From the NCBI GenBank assembly GCA_013695565.1, contig JACDAG010000569.1:1-9405 (forward strand): a stretch of 9,405 bases of DNA. Direction: 5' to 3'. The notes beneath the pieces were generated by a model. It was not told the DNA's origin and ran no database searches. It worked only from the letters and a program-made list of their open reading frames with translations. The stretch comes from Bradyrhizobium sp. GTDB lineage: Bacteria > Pseudomonadota > Alphaproteobacteria > Rhizobiales > Xanthobacteraceae. Both the position numbers and the translations under genes were made by a program. This document shows positions 1 through 6,399 of this stretch, piece after piece (positions within the stretch are counted from its first letter, which is position 1; each line of letters starts with the position of its first letter).

Positions 1-673
1 CTTCACCGAGATAGATCACTGTTTGGTCCGCGGTGGTGAAGACGCGGCGGACTTCGGCGACCGGCGAGTTCAGCGGAATCTGCAGCAGCTTCGCAACCTC
101 CAAGTCGGCGGTGCCGATCGTCAACGTCTGCCGCGCGCTCTCGATCGGAGGATCGCGCATGTCGTTGAGGATAGGAATCACAGTCTCCTTGCGGAAGCGC
201 TTCGGGTGTTTGCGGAAGATTCGCTCATCGAGATAGATTGAGATCACGCAATAGGGTCGTTTGTCGCGCGAATGTACTCGGCGCATGAAGACATAATGTG
301 GCGCCGGCTTGCCGTCCTGCGGCTGAACCGGCGCGTCGATGCGGCTCTCGGAAATATTGATGATTTCAGGCGAGGTGTCGCGGTAGACCTCGGCCAGGTC
401 GGAAAGGGTGGTCTCGACCCTGAGCCAGCGATCGTGCTTCGGCGTGCCTCTAATAAAGGTACCGCGGCCCTGCTGGGCCTCGATGATTCCGTCGCGGGCG
501 AGCAACTCGACGGCTTGCCGAATGGTTACGCGGGAGACGCCGAATTCAGCAGCCAGTTCCTCATTTGCCGGCAACCGCAGACCCTGCGCCCAAATTCCGC
601 GAGCGATCCGCTGGCGAAAGATGTCAGCGATCTGAGCATATTTCGGAACATGACTGTCGGAGATCAGATCCAT
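1..673 (-). CDS. GntR-family transcriptional regulator with UTRA ligand domain (partial, C-terminus off the left edge)
   Basis: Reading leftward from the ATG at 673-671, the frame stays open for 224 codons to the window edge. Residues about 10-76 form a GntR winged helix-turn-helix: YAQIADIFRQRIARG, then LPANEELAAEFGVSRVTIRQA (helix-turn-helix) and the wing QQGRGTF. Residues about 95-224 match the UTRA domain of the HutC subfamily, which binds a small effector; YVFMRRVHS and the late VAEVRRVFTT segment are typical. Family members are usually about 240-250 residues, so only some 20 are missing. It is a cytoplasmic DNA-binding protein, normally a repressor released by a pathway metabolite. It lies 47 bases after the GMC dehydrogenase on the same strand, so it probably controls that operon and perhaps the divergent transporter. 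The Shine-Dalgarno site is weak (GAGAAAGAAAG). Family assignment is firm; the effector is unknown. Confidence 0.93.
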   Translation of the reverse strand, partial: MDLISDSHVPKYAQIADIFRQRIARGIWAQGLRLPANEELAAEFGVSRVTIRQAVELLARDGIIEAQQGRGTFIRGTPKHDRWLRVETTLSDLAEVYRDTSPEIINISESRIDAPVQPQDGKPAPHYVFMRRVHSRDKRPYCVISIYLDERIFRKHPKRFRKETVIPILNDMRDPPIESARQTLTIGTADLEVAKLLQIPLNSPVAEVRRVFTTADQTVIYLGE

Positions 674-689
674 CTTTCTTTCTCAACCT

Positions 690-710
690 AAAAGCCGGCT
701 GACAACCGGC
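690..710 (-). terminator. Weak hairpin plus T-run between the GMC dehydrogenase and gntR
   Basis: On the minus strand, GCCGG (710-706) pairs with CCGGC (698-694) around a 7-base loop and is followed directly by TTTT (693-690). The stem is only 5 base pairs, so it could be a leaky terminator or attenuator lowering regulator expression relative to the enzymes, or chance. It lies in the 47-base gap between the GMC stop codon and the gntR start. Confidence 0.3.
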
Positions 711-715
711 ACAGC

Positions 716-727
716 GTCATTCATGAC
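716..727. repeat. Short palindrome GTCAT-TC-ATGAC near the gntR start
   Basis: A perfect 5-base inverted repeat with a 2-base spacer overlaps the GMC stop codon, 43 bases upstream of the gntR ATG. Its half-sites equal those of the inverted repeat in the divergent promoter region at 3514-3535, so it could be an autoregulatory site. Spacing differs (2 versus 12 bases), which weakens the case for one regulator binding both. Confidence 0.2.
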
Positions 728-2316
728 ATCACGAAGGCGGCGCCCCGTTCCCCGATCATCAGGCTGCTCGCATTGGTATTGGCGGAGGTAATCTGCGGCA
801 TGACAGAGGCATCGATCACGCGCAACTTCTCGACGCCGCGCACGCGCAGCTGCGGATCGAGCACCGATTCTGCGTCGCTCCCCATCCGGCAGGTGCCGAC
901 GCAATGAAAAACTGTCCCCCCGGTCGTTCGCGCAAAATCCCACAGGCCAGCCGGGCTATTGACGGCCTCGCCCGGAACCATTTCGATATCCCAGAGATCG
1001 CGAAACGATTTCTGCCGATAGATCTCGCGCAACATTTGGAGGCCCGCGACCATCGTCTTGCGGTCGATCTCCTCGGCGAAATAGTTCGGCACAATGCGTG
1101 GTTGATCGAACGGATCAGTCGAGCGAATCGCGAGATGTCCACGCGACTTGCCATGGCATTGCCAGACCGACGCCGTGAAGCCGGAGTAACTGTGTAGGGG
1201 ATCGCCCGGCTTATCGACGGAAAGCGGCATCACGTTGAACTGTACGTCAGGCCGCCCACCGACCGCATATTCCGTGCGGGCAGCGCCGCCGACCTGGCCG
1301 GCGCCGACGGTCAAGGGTCCGCGGCCGGCGAACATCCATTCCAACCCCATTTTGGCCAATTCGACGGGGTTACGCACCTGGTCGTTCAGCGATATCCGCT
1401 GCTTCAGCCGCACGATCAGACGCGCTTGGTAATGATCCTGCAGGTTGCGTCCAACCTCCGGGGAGTCGGCCACCAAGGGAATCCCGAACCGGCGCAGTAA
1501 ATCGACCGGGCCAATGCCGGAAAGCTGGAGAATTTGTGGAGATTGCAGCGCCCCAGCCGACAGAAGGACTTCGCCGTCTGCGCTCGCAGTGAATGTCTGT
1601 GCGTCCTTGATCCACTCGACGCCGGTCGCGATGGATCCCCGGAACGTCACTTTGCTGACCTGCGCGCCGATGACGACGGTCAGGTTCGGCCGATACATAA
1701 CCGGCTGCAAGAAAGCCGACGCCGAACTGGTGCGCCAACGCTTGCCGATGCCGAGCTGATAAGCACCCACGCCGAACGTCGTTTCGCCATTGAAATCGGG
1801 ATTGCGCGGCAGCCCGAACTCGACGCCAGCCTCGATCCATGCCTTCGAGGCTGGATTGTCGTTGCGCAAGTCGGACACTTCAAATTCGCCGAGACCGCCG
1901 TGATACTGGCTCTCGCCGCCTCGGTAGCGCTCGTAGCGGCGGAAGTACGGTAATAATTCGCGGTAGCTCCAGCCCTTCGCGCCGAGGTTTTCCCAATCGT
2001 CGAAATCCTCATGTTGGCCGCGAATGAAGATCAGGCCGTTGATCGACGACGATCCCCCTAGCACGCGGCCGCGCGGCCATACAATTGACCGGTCCCCGGT
2101 GGTCTCGCTCGGCTCTGTCCGGAACAGCCGTGAAAAGCGCTCGTTGTAGATCGTGCGATAGTAGCCGACCGGCAGTTTGAGCCAGAAATTTCGATCCGAG
2201 CCGCCAGCTTCCAGCAACAGCACGCGGCAGGCGGGGTCGGCGGACAGGCGGTTCGCGACCACGCAACCCGCCGATCCGGCGCCGACGATAATGTAGTCGT
2301 ATCGCTGCGCAGCCAT
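721..2316 (-). CDS. GMC-family FAD-dependent alcohol dehydrogenase (choline dehydrogenase-like)
   Basis: A 531-residue protein, the usual GMC length, starting at ATG 2316-2314. A TTG at 2334 would add six residues but has no Shine-Dalgarno; AGAAAG lies about 7 bases before the ATG. The FAD-binding dinucleotide fold is at the N-terminus (YDYIIVGAGSAGCV, glycines 12, 14, 17). GMC signature 1 is at about 82-100 (RGRVLGGSSSINGLIFIRG) and signature 2 at about 255-269 (GALQSPQILQLSGIG). The C-terminal catalytic part has His471 in FHCVGTCRMG and an SANTNAS segment at 511-517, whose Asn513 is the likely partner of the His. No signal peptide is seen, so it should act in the cytoplasm or at the inner face of the membrane. 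Such enzymes oxidise a primary or secondary alcohol and pass electrons to the respiratory chain. It starts 18 bases after the enolase-family gene, so they are surely co-transcribed. The annotation betA would be an over-call: no betaine genes are nearby, and the context suggests another alcohol. Confidence 0.95.
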   Translation of the reverse strand: MAAQRYDYIIVGAGSAGCVVANRLSADPACRVLLLEAGGSDRNFWLKLPVGYYRTIYNERFSRLFRTEPSETTGDRSIVWPRGRVLGGSSSINGLIFIRGQHEDFDDWENLGAKGWSYRELLPYFRRYERYRGGESQYHGGLGEFEVSDLRNDNPASKAWIEAGVEFGLPRNPDFNGETTFGVGAYQLGIGKRWRTSSASAFLQPVMYRPNLTVVIGAQVSKVTFRGSIATGVEWIKDAQTFTASADGEVLLSAGALQSPQILQLSGIGPVDLLRRFGIPLVADSPEVGRNLQDHYQARLIVRLKQRISLNDQVRNPVELAKMGLEWMFAGRGPLTVGAGQVGGAARTEYAVGGRPDVQFNVMPLSVDKPGDPLHSYSGFTASVWQCHGKSRGHLAIRSTDPFDQPRIVPNYFAEEIDRKTMVAGLQMLREIYRQKSFRDLWDIEMVPGEAVNSPAGLWDFARTTGGTVFHCVGTCRMGSDAESVLDPQLRVRGVEKLRVIDASVMPQITSANTNASSLMIGERGAAFVMS

Positions 2317-2334
2317 GCAACACTTTCTGCTCAA

Positions 2335-3462
2335 TCAGACTGTCCGGTATTGTTCGATCGATACGAGATCCGGATCGATTCCAAGGCCGGGGTCGTCGCC
2401 CAGGGTGATCGTTCCTTCGGAGATGGCAGCGACCGGACCGCAGAAAAGATCGCGCAGCGGATTGTCATTAGAATCGACTTCCAGCAAGCCGTCGCCGCCT
2501 ACCCCCGCCAGCAGATGGGCTGATGCCAGCAGCCCGATGCCGCCGCCAAGATAATGCGGACAGAATGTCTTGCCGGCTCGCCGGATGTCATGGGCGATGT
2601 CGGAGCAGACGCTCAGGCCACCCCATTTGGCAATGTCCGGCTGAACGACCCGCAGCACGTCCCCGCCAAGGGCTTGCTGGAAACCGGCGCGACTTGCGAT
2701 GTTTTCTCCGGCCGCTAAGGGGATCCCAATTCCTTTGCGCAACGTCTGCCACTCCTCCCACGGCCGGTCCGCACGGATCGGCTCTTCCAACCAGGCAAGA
2801 CCGAATTCTCCCAGGTGAGGTACGATCTCGAGCGCGCGGGCCGTCGACCACGCCTGATTGGCATCCGCGGCCAGCATGCCGTCGCCGACGAGTTGGCGAA
2901 GCGAGGTGAGATTGGCACGGTCGGCATCGGGATCGAAGCCGACTTTCAGCTTCAATGCGCGATGGCCCCGACCGATCGCTGCTTCGGCCATCTGCCTCGA
3001 ACCCGTCGGATTGATGCCGCTGGCATAGACGCGAATCTGACTGCCATTGCCGCCGAGCAATTTCCAGAGCGGCAGATTGCAACGTCGGGCATAAAGGTCC
3101 CACACCGCAAGATCTATCCCGGAGATCGCTTGGGCAAATGGACCAGGCTCGCCGGACTGCAGCGCAAGCACCGACGTTGTCTTGGTCAGGGTTTCAAACA
3201 CATCGAGGGGGTGGATGGCGGCAAACGCGGATATCACCGGCGCAAGCACCTCATTGACGAGCCTCGCGCGGTGTTCCGCGCCGGTCGATGGGAAGTTGGC
3301 CCAGACCTCACCCCAACCGATCCTGCCGTCTTCATCTTCGGCGCGAACGAACACCGCCGGTCGATCCAGCATGCGGCCGAATGACGTCACGACCGGCGTG
3401 GCGAGCGGATAGCGATAACAAAAGGCCTGCACGCTGCGGATGACGAATGTCTGCGATGTCAT
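2335..3462 (-). CDS. Mandelate racemase / muconate lactonizing enzyme family protein, probable acid-sugar dehydratase or racemase
   Basis: A 375-residue enolase-superfamily enzyme starting at ATG 3462-3460; a TTG nine bases further upstream is possible but has no better ribosome site. An N-terminal capping domain (about 1-125) precedes a modified TIM barrel. Visible catalytic set: KLK at 171-173 (general base Lys173), Mg2+ ligands Asp200 (ADANQAW), Glu226 (LEEP) and Glu253 (AGEN), then Asp276 (VQPDIAKWGG) and His303 (CPHYLGGGIGLL), with Glu328 (LLEVDSNDNP) where mandelate racemase has its stabilising Glu. KxK with an Asp-His dyad places it in the mandelate racemase subgroup, whose members abstract the proton alpha to a carboxylate and then racemise or, more often, dehydrate sugar acids. 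It is first in a minus-strand operon with the GMC dehydrogenase. The exact substrate cannot be read; all catalytic residues appear intact. Confidence 0.94.
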   Translation of the reverse strand: MTSQTFVIRSVQAFCYRYPLATPVVTSFGRMLDRPAVFVRAEDEDGRIGWGEVWANFPSTGAEHRARLVNEVLAPVISAFAAIHPLDVFETLTKTTSVLALQSGEPGPFAQAISGIDLAVWDLYARRCNLPLWKLLGGNGSQIRVYASGINPTGSRQMAEAAIGRGHRALKLKVGFDPDADRANLTSLRQLVGDGMLAADANQAWSTARALEIVPHLGEFGLAWLEEPIRADRPWEEWQTLRKGIGIPLAAGENIASRAGFQQALGGDVLRVVQPDIAKWGGLSVCSDIAHDIRRAGKTFCPHYLGGGIGLLASAHLLAGVGGDGLLEVDSNDNPLRDLFCGPVAAISEGTITLGDDPGLGIDPDLVSIEQYRTV

Positions 3463-3575
3463 GATCGGCAATCCAGAACCGCGTCCAGGCGGCGGCTTAT
3501 CCGTCCTTGTATGGTCATCCTATTTATAATATGACTTCCTTGGGATCAATCGCTATCGCCGTCGGGTCGGATCAA
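3463..3575. promoter_or_regulatory. Divergent promoter region between the enzyme operon and the ABC transporter operon
   Basis: These 113 bases separate two head-to-head start codons and must hold promoters for both directions unless transcripts start inside genes. An AT-rich patch at 3521-3532 contrasts with the GC-rich surroundings and holds a perfect TATAAT (3525-3530) on the plus strand; no convincing -35 lies 16-18 bases upstream. On the minus strand the same patch reads TATTATAAAT, with TTGATC about 15 bases before TATAAA. If TATAAT is a real -10, plus-strand transcripts start near 3537, which favours ATG 3576 as the permease start. The promoter role is inferred from layout; the individual boxes are weak. 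Confidence 0.5.
3514..3535. repeat. Inverted repeat GTCAT-N12-ATGAC, candidate operator
   Basis: GTCAT at 3514-3518 is mirrored by ATGAC at 3531-3535, spanning the TATAAT patch of the divergent promoter. A dimeric regulator such as the GntR protein could bind here and block both promoters. The arms are only 5 bases, so chance occurrence is plausible. The same half-sites occur in the palindrome at 716-727. Confidence 0.25.
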
Positions 3576-4346
3576 ATGAACGGAAGTGTCGCGAGACGCT
3601 TTTTGCTTGGGCTCGCGCCATGGGTCGGCGCCGTCGCTCTCTGGTATGGCGTCCGCTGGAGCGGCTTTGTAAATGTTTCGCTAATTCCGGCACCGCACCA
3701 GGTGGCGGCCAAATTCGTCGAATTGCTGCTACATGAGGGACTGCTGTTCGACGTTTTTGCATCGACCCGGCGGGTGTTTCTCGGCGTCATGCTCGGCATC
3801 CTCGTCGCCGTTCCCGTCGGGTTCCTGCTGGGCTGGTACCGACCGGCGCGCACCTTCGCCGATCCCATGATCAATTTCTTCCGCGCCCTGCCGCCGATCG
3901 CGCTGATCCCCCTCGTCATCGTCTATTTCGGGGTCGATGAACTCGCGAAGCTTGTCATCCTTTTCTATGCCTCGTTCTTCGCCGGCGTCATCGTCATGTA
4001 TGAGGGCGTCTCGCAGATCACGCCGCTCTACATTCGCGTCGCGCAGACGCTAGGCGCCGGCGAGTTCGAGATTTTTCGAAAGGTAATCATACCCCTAACC
4101 GTGCCGCATATCCTGACAGCGCTGCGCGTCGCGCTTGGCGTCGCGTGGGCGACGCTGGTGGCATCCGAACTGATCGCTGCGCAACGCGGCCTTGGGGCCA
4201 TGATCCAGAATGCCTCCACCTATTTCCTGCTCGACGTCATCTATGTCGGAATCATCTGCATCGGCTTCATTGCCCTGATCATGGACCTAATCCTACGCTG
4301 GATCAGTGCCCGCCTGTTGGTGTGGCAGGAAAGAGCCGTTGTATGA
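3576..4346 (+). CDS. NitT/TauT-type ABC transporter permease
   Basis: A 256-residue inner-membrane protein of the TauC/SsuC type (family usually 250-270). About six hydrophobic segments are visible: 9-26, 68-87, 104-120, 125-144, about 184-201 and 220-240. The cytoplasmic EAA-like loop that contacts the ATPase runs from about 153 to 185 (RVAQTLGAGEFEIFRKVIIP). I chose ATG 3576, preceded by GGGTCGGA; in-frame ATG 3531 and TTG 3507 would add 15 or 23 residues, but neither has a Shine-Dalgarno, and 3531 directly abuts a possible -10 box. First gene of a plus-strand operon; its stop codon overlaps the ATPase start in ATGA. It forms the membrane channel of an importer for a small, probably anionic or aromatic/heterocyclic compound; family members carry sulfonates, taurine, nitrate, pyrimidines or aromatic acids, and sequence alone does not choose between them. 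Confidence 0.93.
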   Translation: MNGSVARRFLLGLAPWVGAVALWYGVRWSGFVNVSLIPAPHQVAAKFVELLLHEGLLFDVFASTRRVFLGVMLGILVAVPVGFLLGWYRPARTFADPMINFFRALPPIALIPLVIVYFGVDELAKLVILFYASFFAGVIVMYEGVSQITPLYIRVAQTLGAGEFEIFRKVIIPLTVPHILTALRVALGVAWATLVASELIAAQRGLGAMIQNASTYFLLDVIYVGIICIGFIALIMDLILRWISARLLVWQERAVV

Positions 4347-5167
4347 GCGCGATCGGTGGCATTCATAACGCACGTTTCGATCGCGTGTCGCTCGAATTCG
4401 ATACGCCGAAAGGAAAGCTGCGGGTCGTCGAGGATGTCAGCTACGATATCAATGACGGTGACTTCATCGCGGTGATCGGTCCGTCGGGCTGCGGCAAGAC
4501 GACAATGATGAGTATGTTGGCGGGTTTTCAGAAGCCGACGACCGGCAAGGTGCTGTTTGACGGGCAACCGGTGAAGGGGCCGGGTCCCGAACGCGGCGTC
4601 ATCTTTCAAGAATACGGCGTGTTTCCTTGGCTGACCGTCAAGGACAACATTGCGTTCGGCCTCAAACTGAGAGCCAATCGTGTTCCCGTCGCGGAGAGGG
4701 ACTATATCTGCGAGCATTACCTTGAGCTGATGGGCCTGTCCGATTTTGCCAACTCCTACCCAAAGCATTTGTCGGGTGGAATGCGGCAGCGGCTCGCGAT
4801 CGCGCGCGCTTATGCGGTCAAGCCGCAGTTCCTACTCATGGATGAACCGTTCGGGGCGCTCGACGCCCAGACCCGCGCCAACATGCAAAACCTGCTGCTC
4901 AGGGTGCTCGGCACCGAAGGCAAGACTGTCATGCTGATCACCCATTCCGTCGAAGAAGCGATTTACCTCGCCTCGCGCATCGTGGTGGTGACGGCGCGAC
5001 CGGCGCGGATCAAGGAGATCATCGACGTTCCGTTCTCGTACCCCCGCGATGAAGCGCTGCAGGAGCGACCGGAGTTTGGCGAGCTGCGAAGCCACATCAG
5101 GGAGCTCGTAATGAGCGAATATCGCGCGCAGCAAGCCCAGATTCGGCCGGCTTCATTTTCGGAATAA
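4343..5167 (+). CDS. NitT/TauT-type ABC transporter ATP-binding protein
   Basis: A 274-residue ATPase starting at ATG 4343, which overlaps the permease stop (ATGA) and has AGGA at 4327-4330. The same frame is open further upstream into the permease gene, but that extension is not coding. All nucleotide-binding motifs are intact: Walker A GPSGCGKTT (46-54), Q-loop Gln89 (FQEYGVFPW), signature LSGGMRQR (143-150), Walker B FLLMDE (163-168), D-loop GALD (171-174) and H-loop His201 (LITHSVEEA). FQEYGVFPWLTV and the THSVEEAIYLASRIVV segment are characteristic of TauB/SsuB-type ATPases. The C-terminal 55 residues are the usual family extension, not a separate regulatory domain. It works as a homodimer on the inside of the membrane to drive uptake by the neighbouring permease. 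The overlap implies translational coupling. Confidence 0.96.
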   Translation: MSAIGGIHNARFDRVSLEFDTPKGKLRVVEDVSYDINDGDFIAVIGPSGCGKTTMMSMLAGFQKPTTGKVLFDGQPVKGPGPERGVIFQEYGVFPWLTVKDNIAFGLKLRANRVPVAERDYICEHYLELMGLSDFANSYPKHLSGGMRQRLAIARAYAVKPQFLLMDEPFGALDAQTRANMQNLLLRVLGTEGKTVMLITHSVEEAIYLASRIVVVTARPARIKEIIDVPFSYPRDEALQERPEFGELRSHIRELVMSEYRAQQAQIRPASFSE

Positions 5168-5178
5168 TCAAGAACCAC

Positions 5179-5187
5179 AGGGAGGAG
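5179..5187 (+). promoter_or_regulatory. Very strong Shine-Dalgarno for the substrate-binding protein
   Basis: AGGGAGGAG ends 6 bases before ATG 5194, close to a perfect anti-16S match and the strongest in the window. It fixes the start and fits the need for binding protein in excess over permease and ATPase from one transcript. Confidence 0.8.
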
Positions 5188-5193
5188 AGTACC

Positions 5194-6189
5194 ATGGATC
5201 GACGACAATTCCTGACCACCACTGCTGGCGTTGCACTCGGAGGATTCGCCGCGTCCGCACCGGCGATTGCTCAGGCCAAAACGAAAGTCCGGGTCGGCTA
5301 TCTGCATACGGTTGCCGTCGACGGACAGATATGGACCGGCATGGACCGCGGCAGTTTCGAGAAGCAGGGTCTTGATCTCGAATTGCGTCAATTCAATACT
5401 GGGCTCGAGATCTTCCAGGCACTAATTGGAGGCAGCCTCGACGTGCTGGCAACCGGCGCCGTGCTGTCAAATTTTCCTGCGCGCGGACAGGGCAAGGTGT
5501 TCCTGATCAACGATATCGAGGTGGCGACCGCTCAGCTCTGGGTGCGCGGTGACCAGGGCATCAAATCGTTCGACGACCTCAAGGGGAAGCGCATCGCCAC
5601 CGCGACCGGTACCACCGCACATGTGTTCCTCGACAAGGCCCTGCGCGCCAACAAGATTGATCCCAAGGAAGTCGAACTCATCAACCAGACCATGCCGGCC
5701 GCCGTGACGGCGTTTATTTCCGGCGCCGTCCCGGCCGTCGCGCTTTGGGTGCCCTTCAACGTCACTGTCCGCGACAAGATGCCGGGCGCCGTCAAGCTTG
5801 CCGACGCTTCCATGTACTACCCGCAGGCCGCCATCATCGGCGGCTGGGCGGCGGCCAATGACTATTACGAACCGAACAAGGAGACTTTGGGTAAGCTAAT
5901 CAAGGGCTGGGCGGAGGCTAATGACTACATCATCGCCAACAGCGCCGAGGCGATGGAAAAGCTGCAAAAGGGCCATTACAGCCAGACGCCGCTGGCTGAC
6001 ATCAACGAGTCGTTTAAGGCGCAGAAGATGTTTACCTCGGGCGAATGGAAGAAGCTCTATACCGACGGCACCGTCACCAACTGGCTGCAGCAATCGACCG
6101 ACTTTTTCATGGCCAATGCCGGCATCAAGGATTTCACGCCCGCCAGCAAATACTTCGATCCAAGTCTCTATCTGAAGACGATCGCTTAA
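5194..6189 (+). CDS. NitT/TauT-type ABC transporter periplasmic substrate-binding protein, Tat-type signal
   Basis: A 331-residue binding protein of the SsuA/TauA/NMT1-like group, of usual length. The N-terminus is a signal peptide with a twin-arginine start (DRRQFL, Arg3-Arg4), an Ala/Gly-rich hydrophobic stretch and an AxA-type site, predicting cleavage after Ala28 (AIAQA/KTKV). The mature part opens with KVRVGYL, and the first lobe contains FEKQGLDLELRQF and ALIGGSLDVLATGAV, the usual strand-helix pattern of this family; the hinge region includes DDLKGKRIATATGTTAHVFL (about 127-146). It should capture the substrate in the periplasm and deliver it to the permease encoded two genes upstream. 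It begins 26 bases after the ATPase and is the last gene of the operon. No lipobox cysteine is present. The ligand is unknown; the nearby enolase-family and GMC enzymes hint at a hydroxy acid, which is inference only. Confidence 0.94.
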   Translation: MDRRQFLTTTAGVALGGFAASAPAIAQAKTKVRVGYLHTVAVDGQIWTGMDRGSFEKQGLDLELRQFNTGLEIFQALIGGSLDVLATGAVLSNFPARGQGKVFLINDIEVATAQLWVRGDQGIKSFDDLKGKRIATATGTTAHVFLDKALRANKIDPKEVELINQTMPAAVTAFISGAVPAVALWVPFNVTVRDKMPGAVKLADASMYYPQAAIIGGWAAANDYYEPNKETLGKLIKGWAEANDYIIANSAEAMEKLQKGHYSQTPLADINESFKAQKMFTSGEWKKLYTDGTVTNWLQQSTDFFMANAGIKDFTPASKYFDPSLYLKTIA

Positions 6190-6202
6190 TGGTCAAATCT
6201 GT

Positions 6203-6345
6203 GGACGGCGCCAACCCATCGCCGTTCGCATGAATGCACTGAAATCGTCAACCATCAGCGCCGGTGAGGTTTGATTCACCAAAGCCCTTAAGCTTTCCGG
6301 CCGTCTCCGTGACATGGTTGCTTTCAGATCGAAGGCAAACTTCGA
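6203..6345 (+). other. Structured 3' region of the transporter operon (three hairpins)
   Basis: Between the binding-protein stop and the terminator are three inverted repeats. GGACGGCG (6203-6210) pairs with CGCCGTTC (6220-6227), eight pairs with one G-U. GGTGA (6263-6267) pairs with TCACC (6276-6280). TCGAAG (6329-6334) pairs with CTTCGA (6340-6345) around a 5-base loop. None has its own T-run. They may stabilise the mRNA 3' end or seed a 3'-derived small RNA; this role is inference. Confidence 0.4.
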
Positions 6346-6359
6346 CAGGGAAAGCGTCA

Positions 6360-6399
6360 GGGTCAGGCTGCGAAAGTGCGCCTGACCCGCCAATTTTTT
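6360..6399 (+). terminator. Rho-independent terminator of the ABC transporter operon
   Basis: GGGTCAGGC (6360-6368) is perfectly complementary to GCCTGACCC (6380-6388), a 9-pair GC-rich stem. Two more pairs form inside past a bulged T, leaving a GAAAGT loop. Six Ts follow at 6394-6399 after a 5-base spacer. It lies 170 bases after the binding-protein stop. The opposite strand has no T-run after the stem, so it should act on plus-strand transcripts only. Confidence 0.8.

Noticed and set aside
272..691. A 139-codon plus-strand open frame
   Set aside because: Antisense to the GntR regulator, whose domains are clear on the other strand.
721..2316. Naming the GMC gene betA (choline dehydrogenase)
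   Set aside because: GMC proteins of many specificities share these motifs; there is no betaine aldehyde dehydrogenase or betI-type regulator nearby.
3507..3575. Longer N-terminus of the permease from TTG 3507 or ATG 3531
   Set aside because: Neither has a Shine-Dalgarno, the region holds the likely promoter, and the shorter protein already has family length.
4145..4342. N-terminal extension of the ATPase frame by 66 codons
   Set aside because: The extension overlaps the permease gene, has a shadow-like composition and is absent from the ATPase family; ATG 4343 with AGGA upstream gives the normal length.
6193..6393. A 66-codon minus-strand open frame
   Set aside because: No recognisable family, no clear ribosome site, and it covers the hairpins and terminator of the plus-strand operon.
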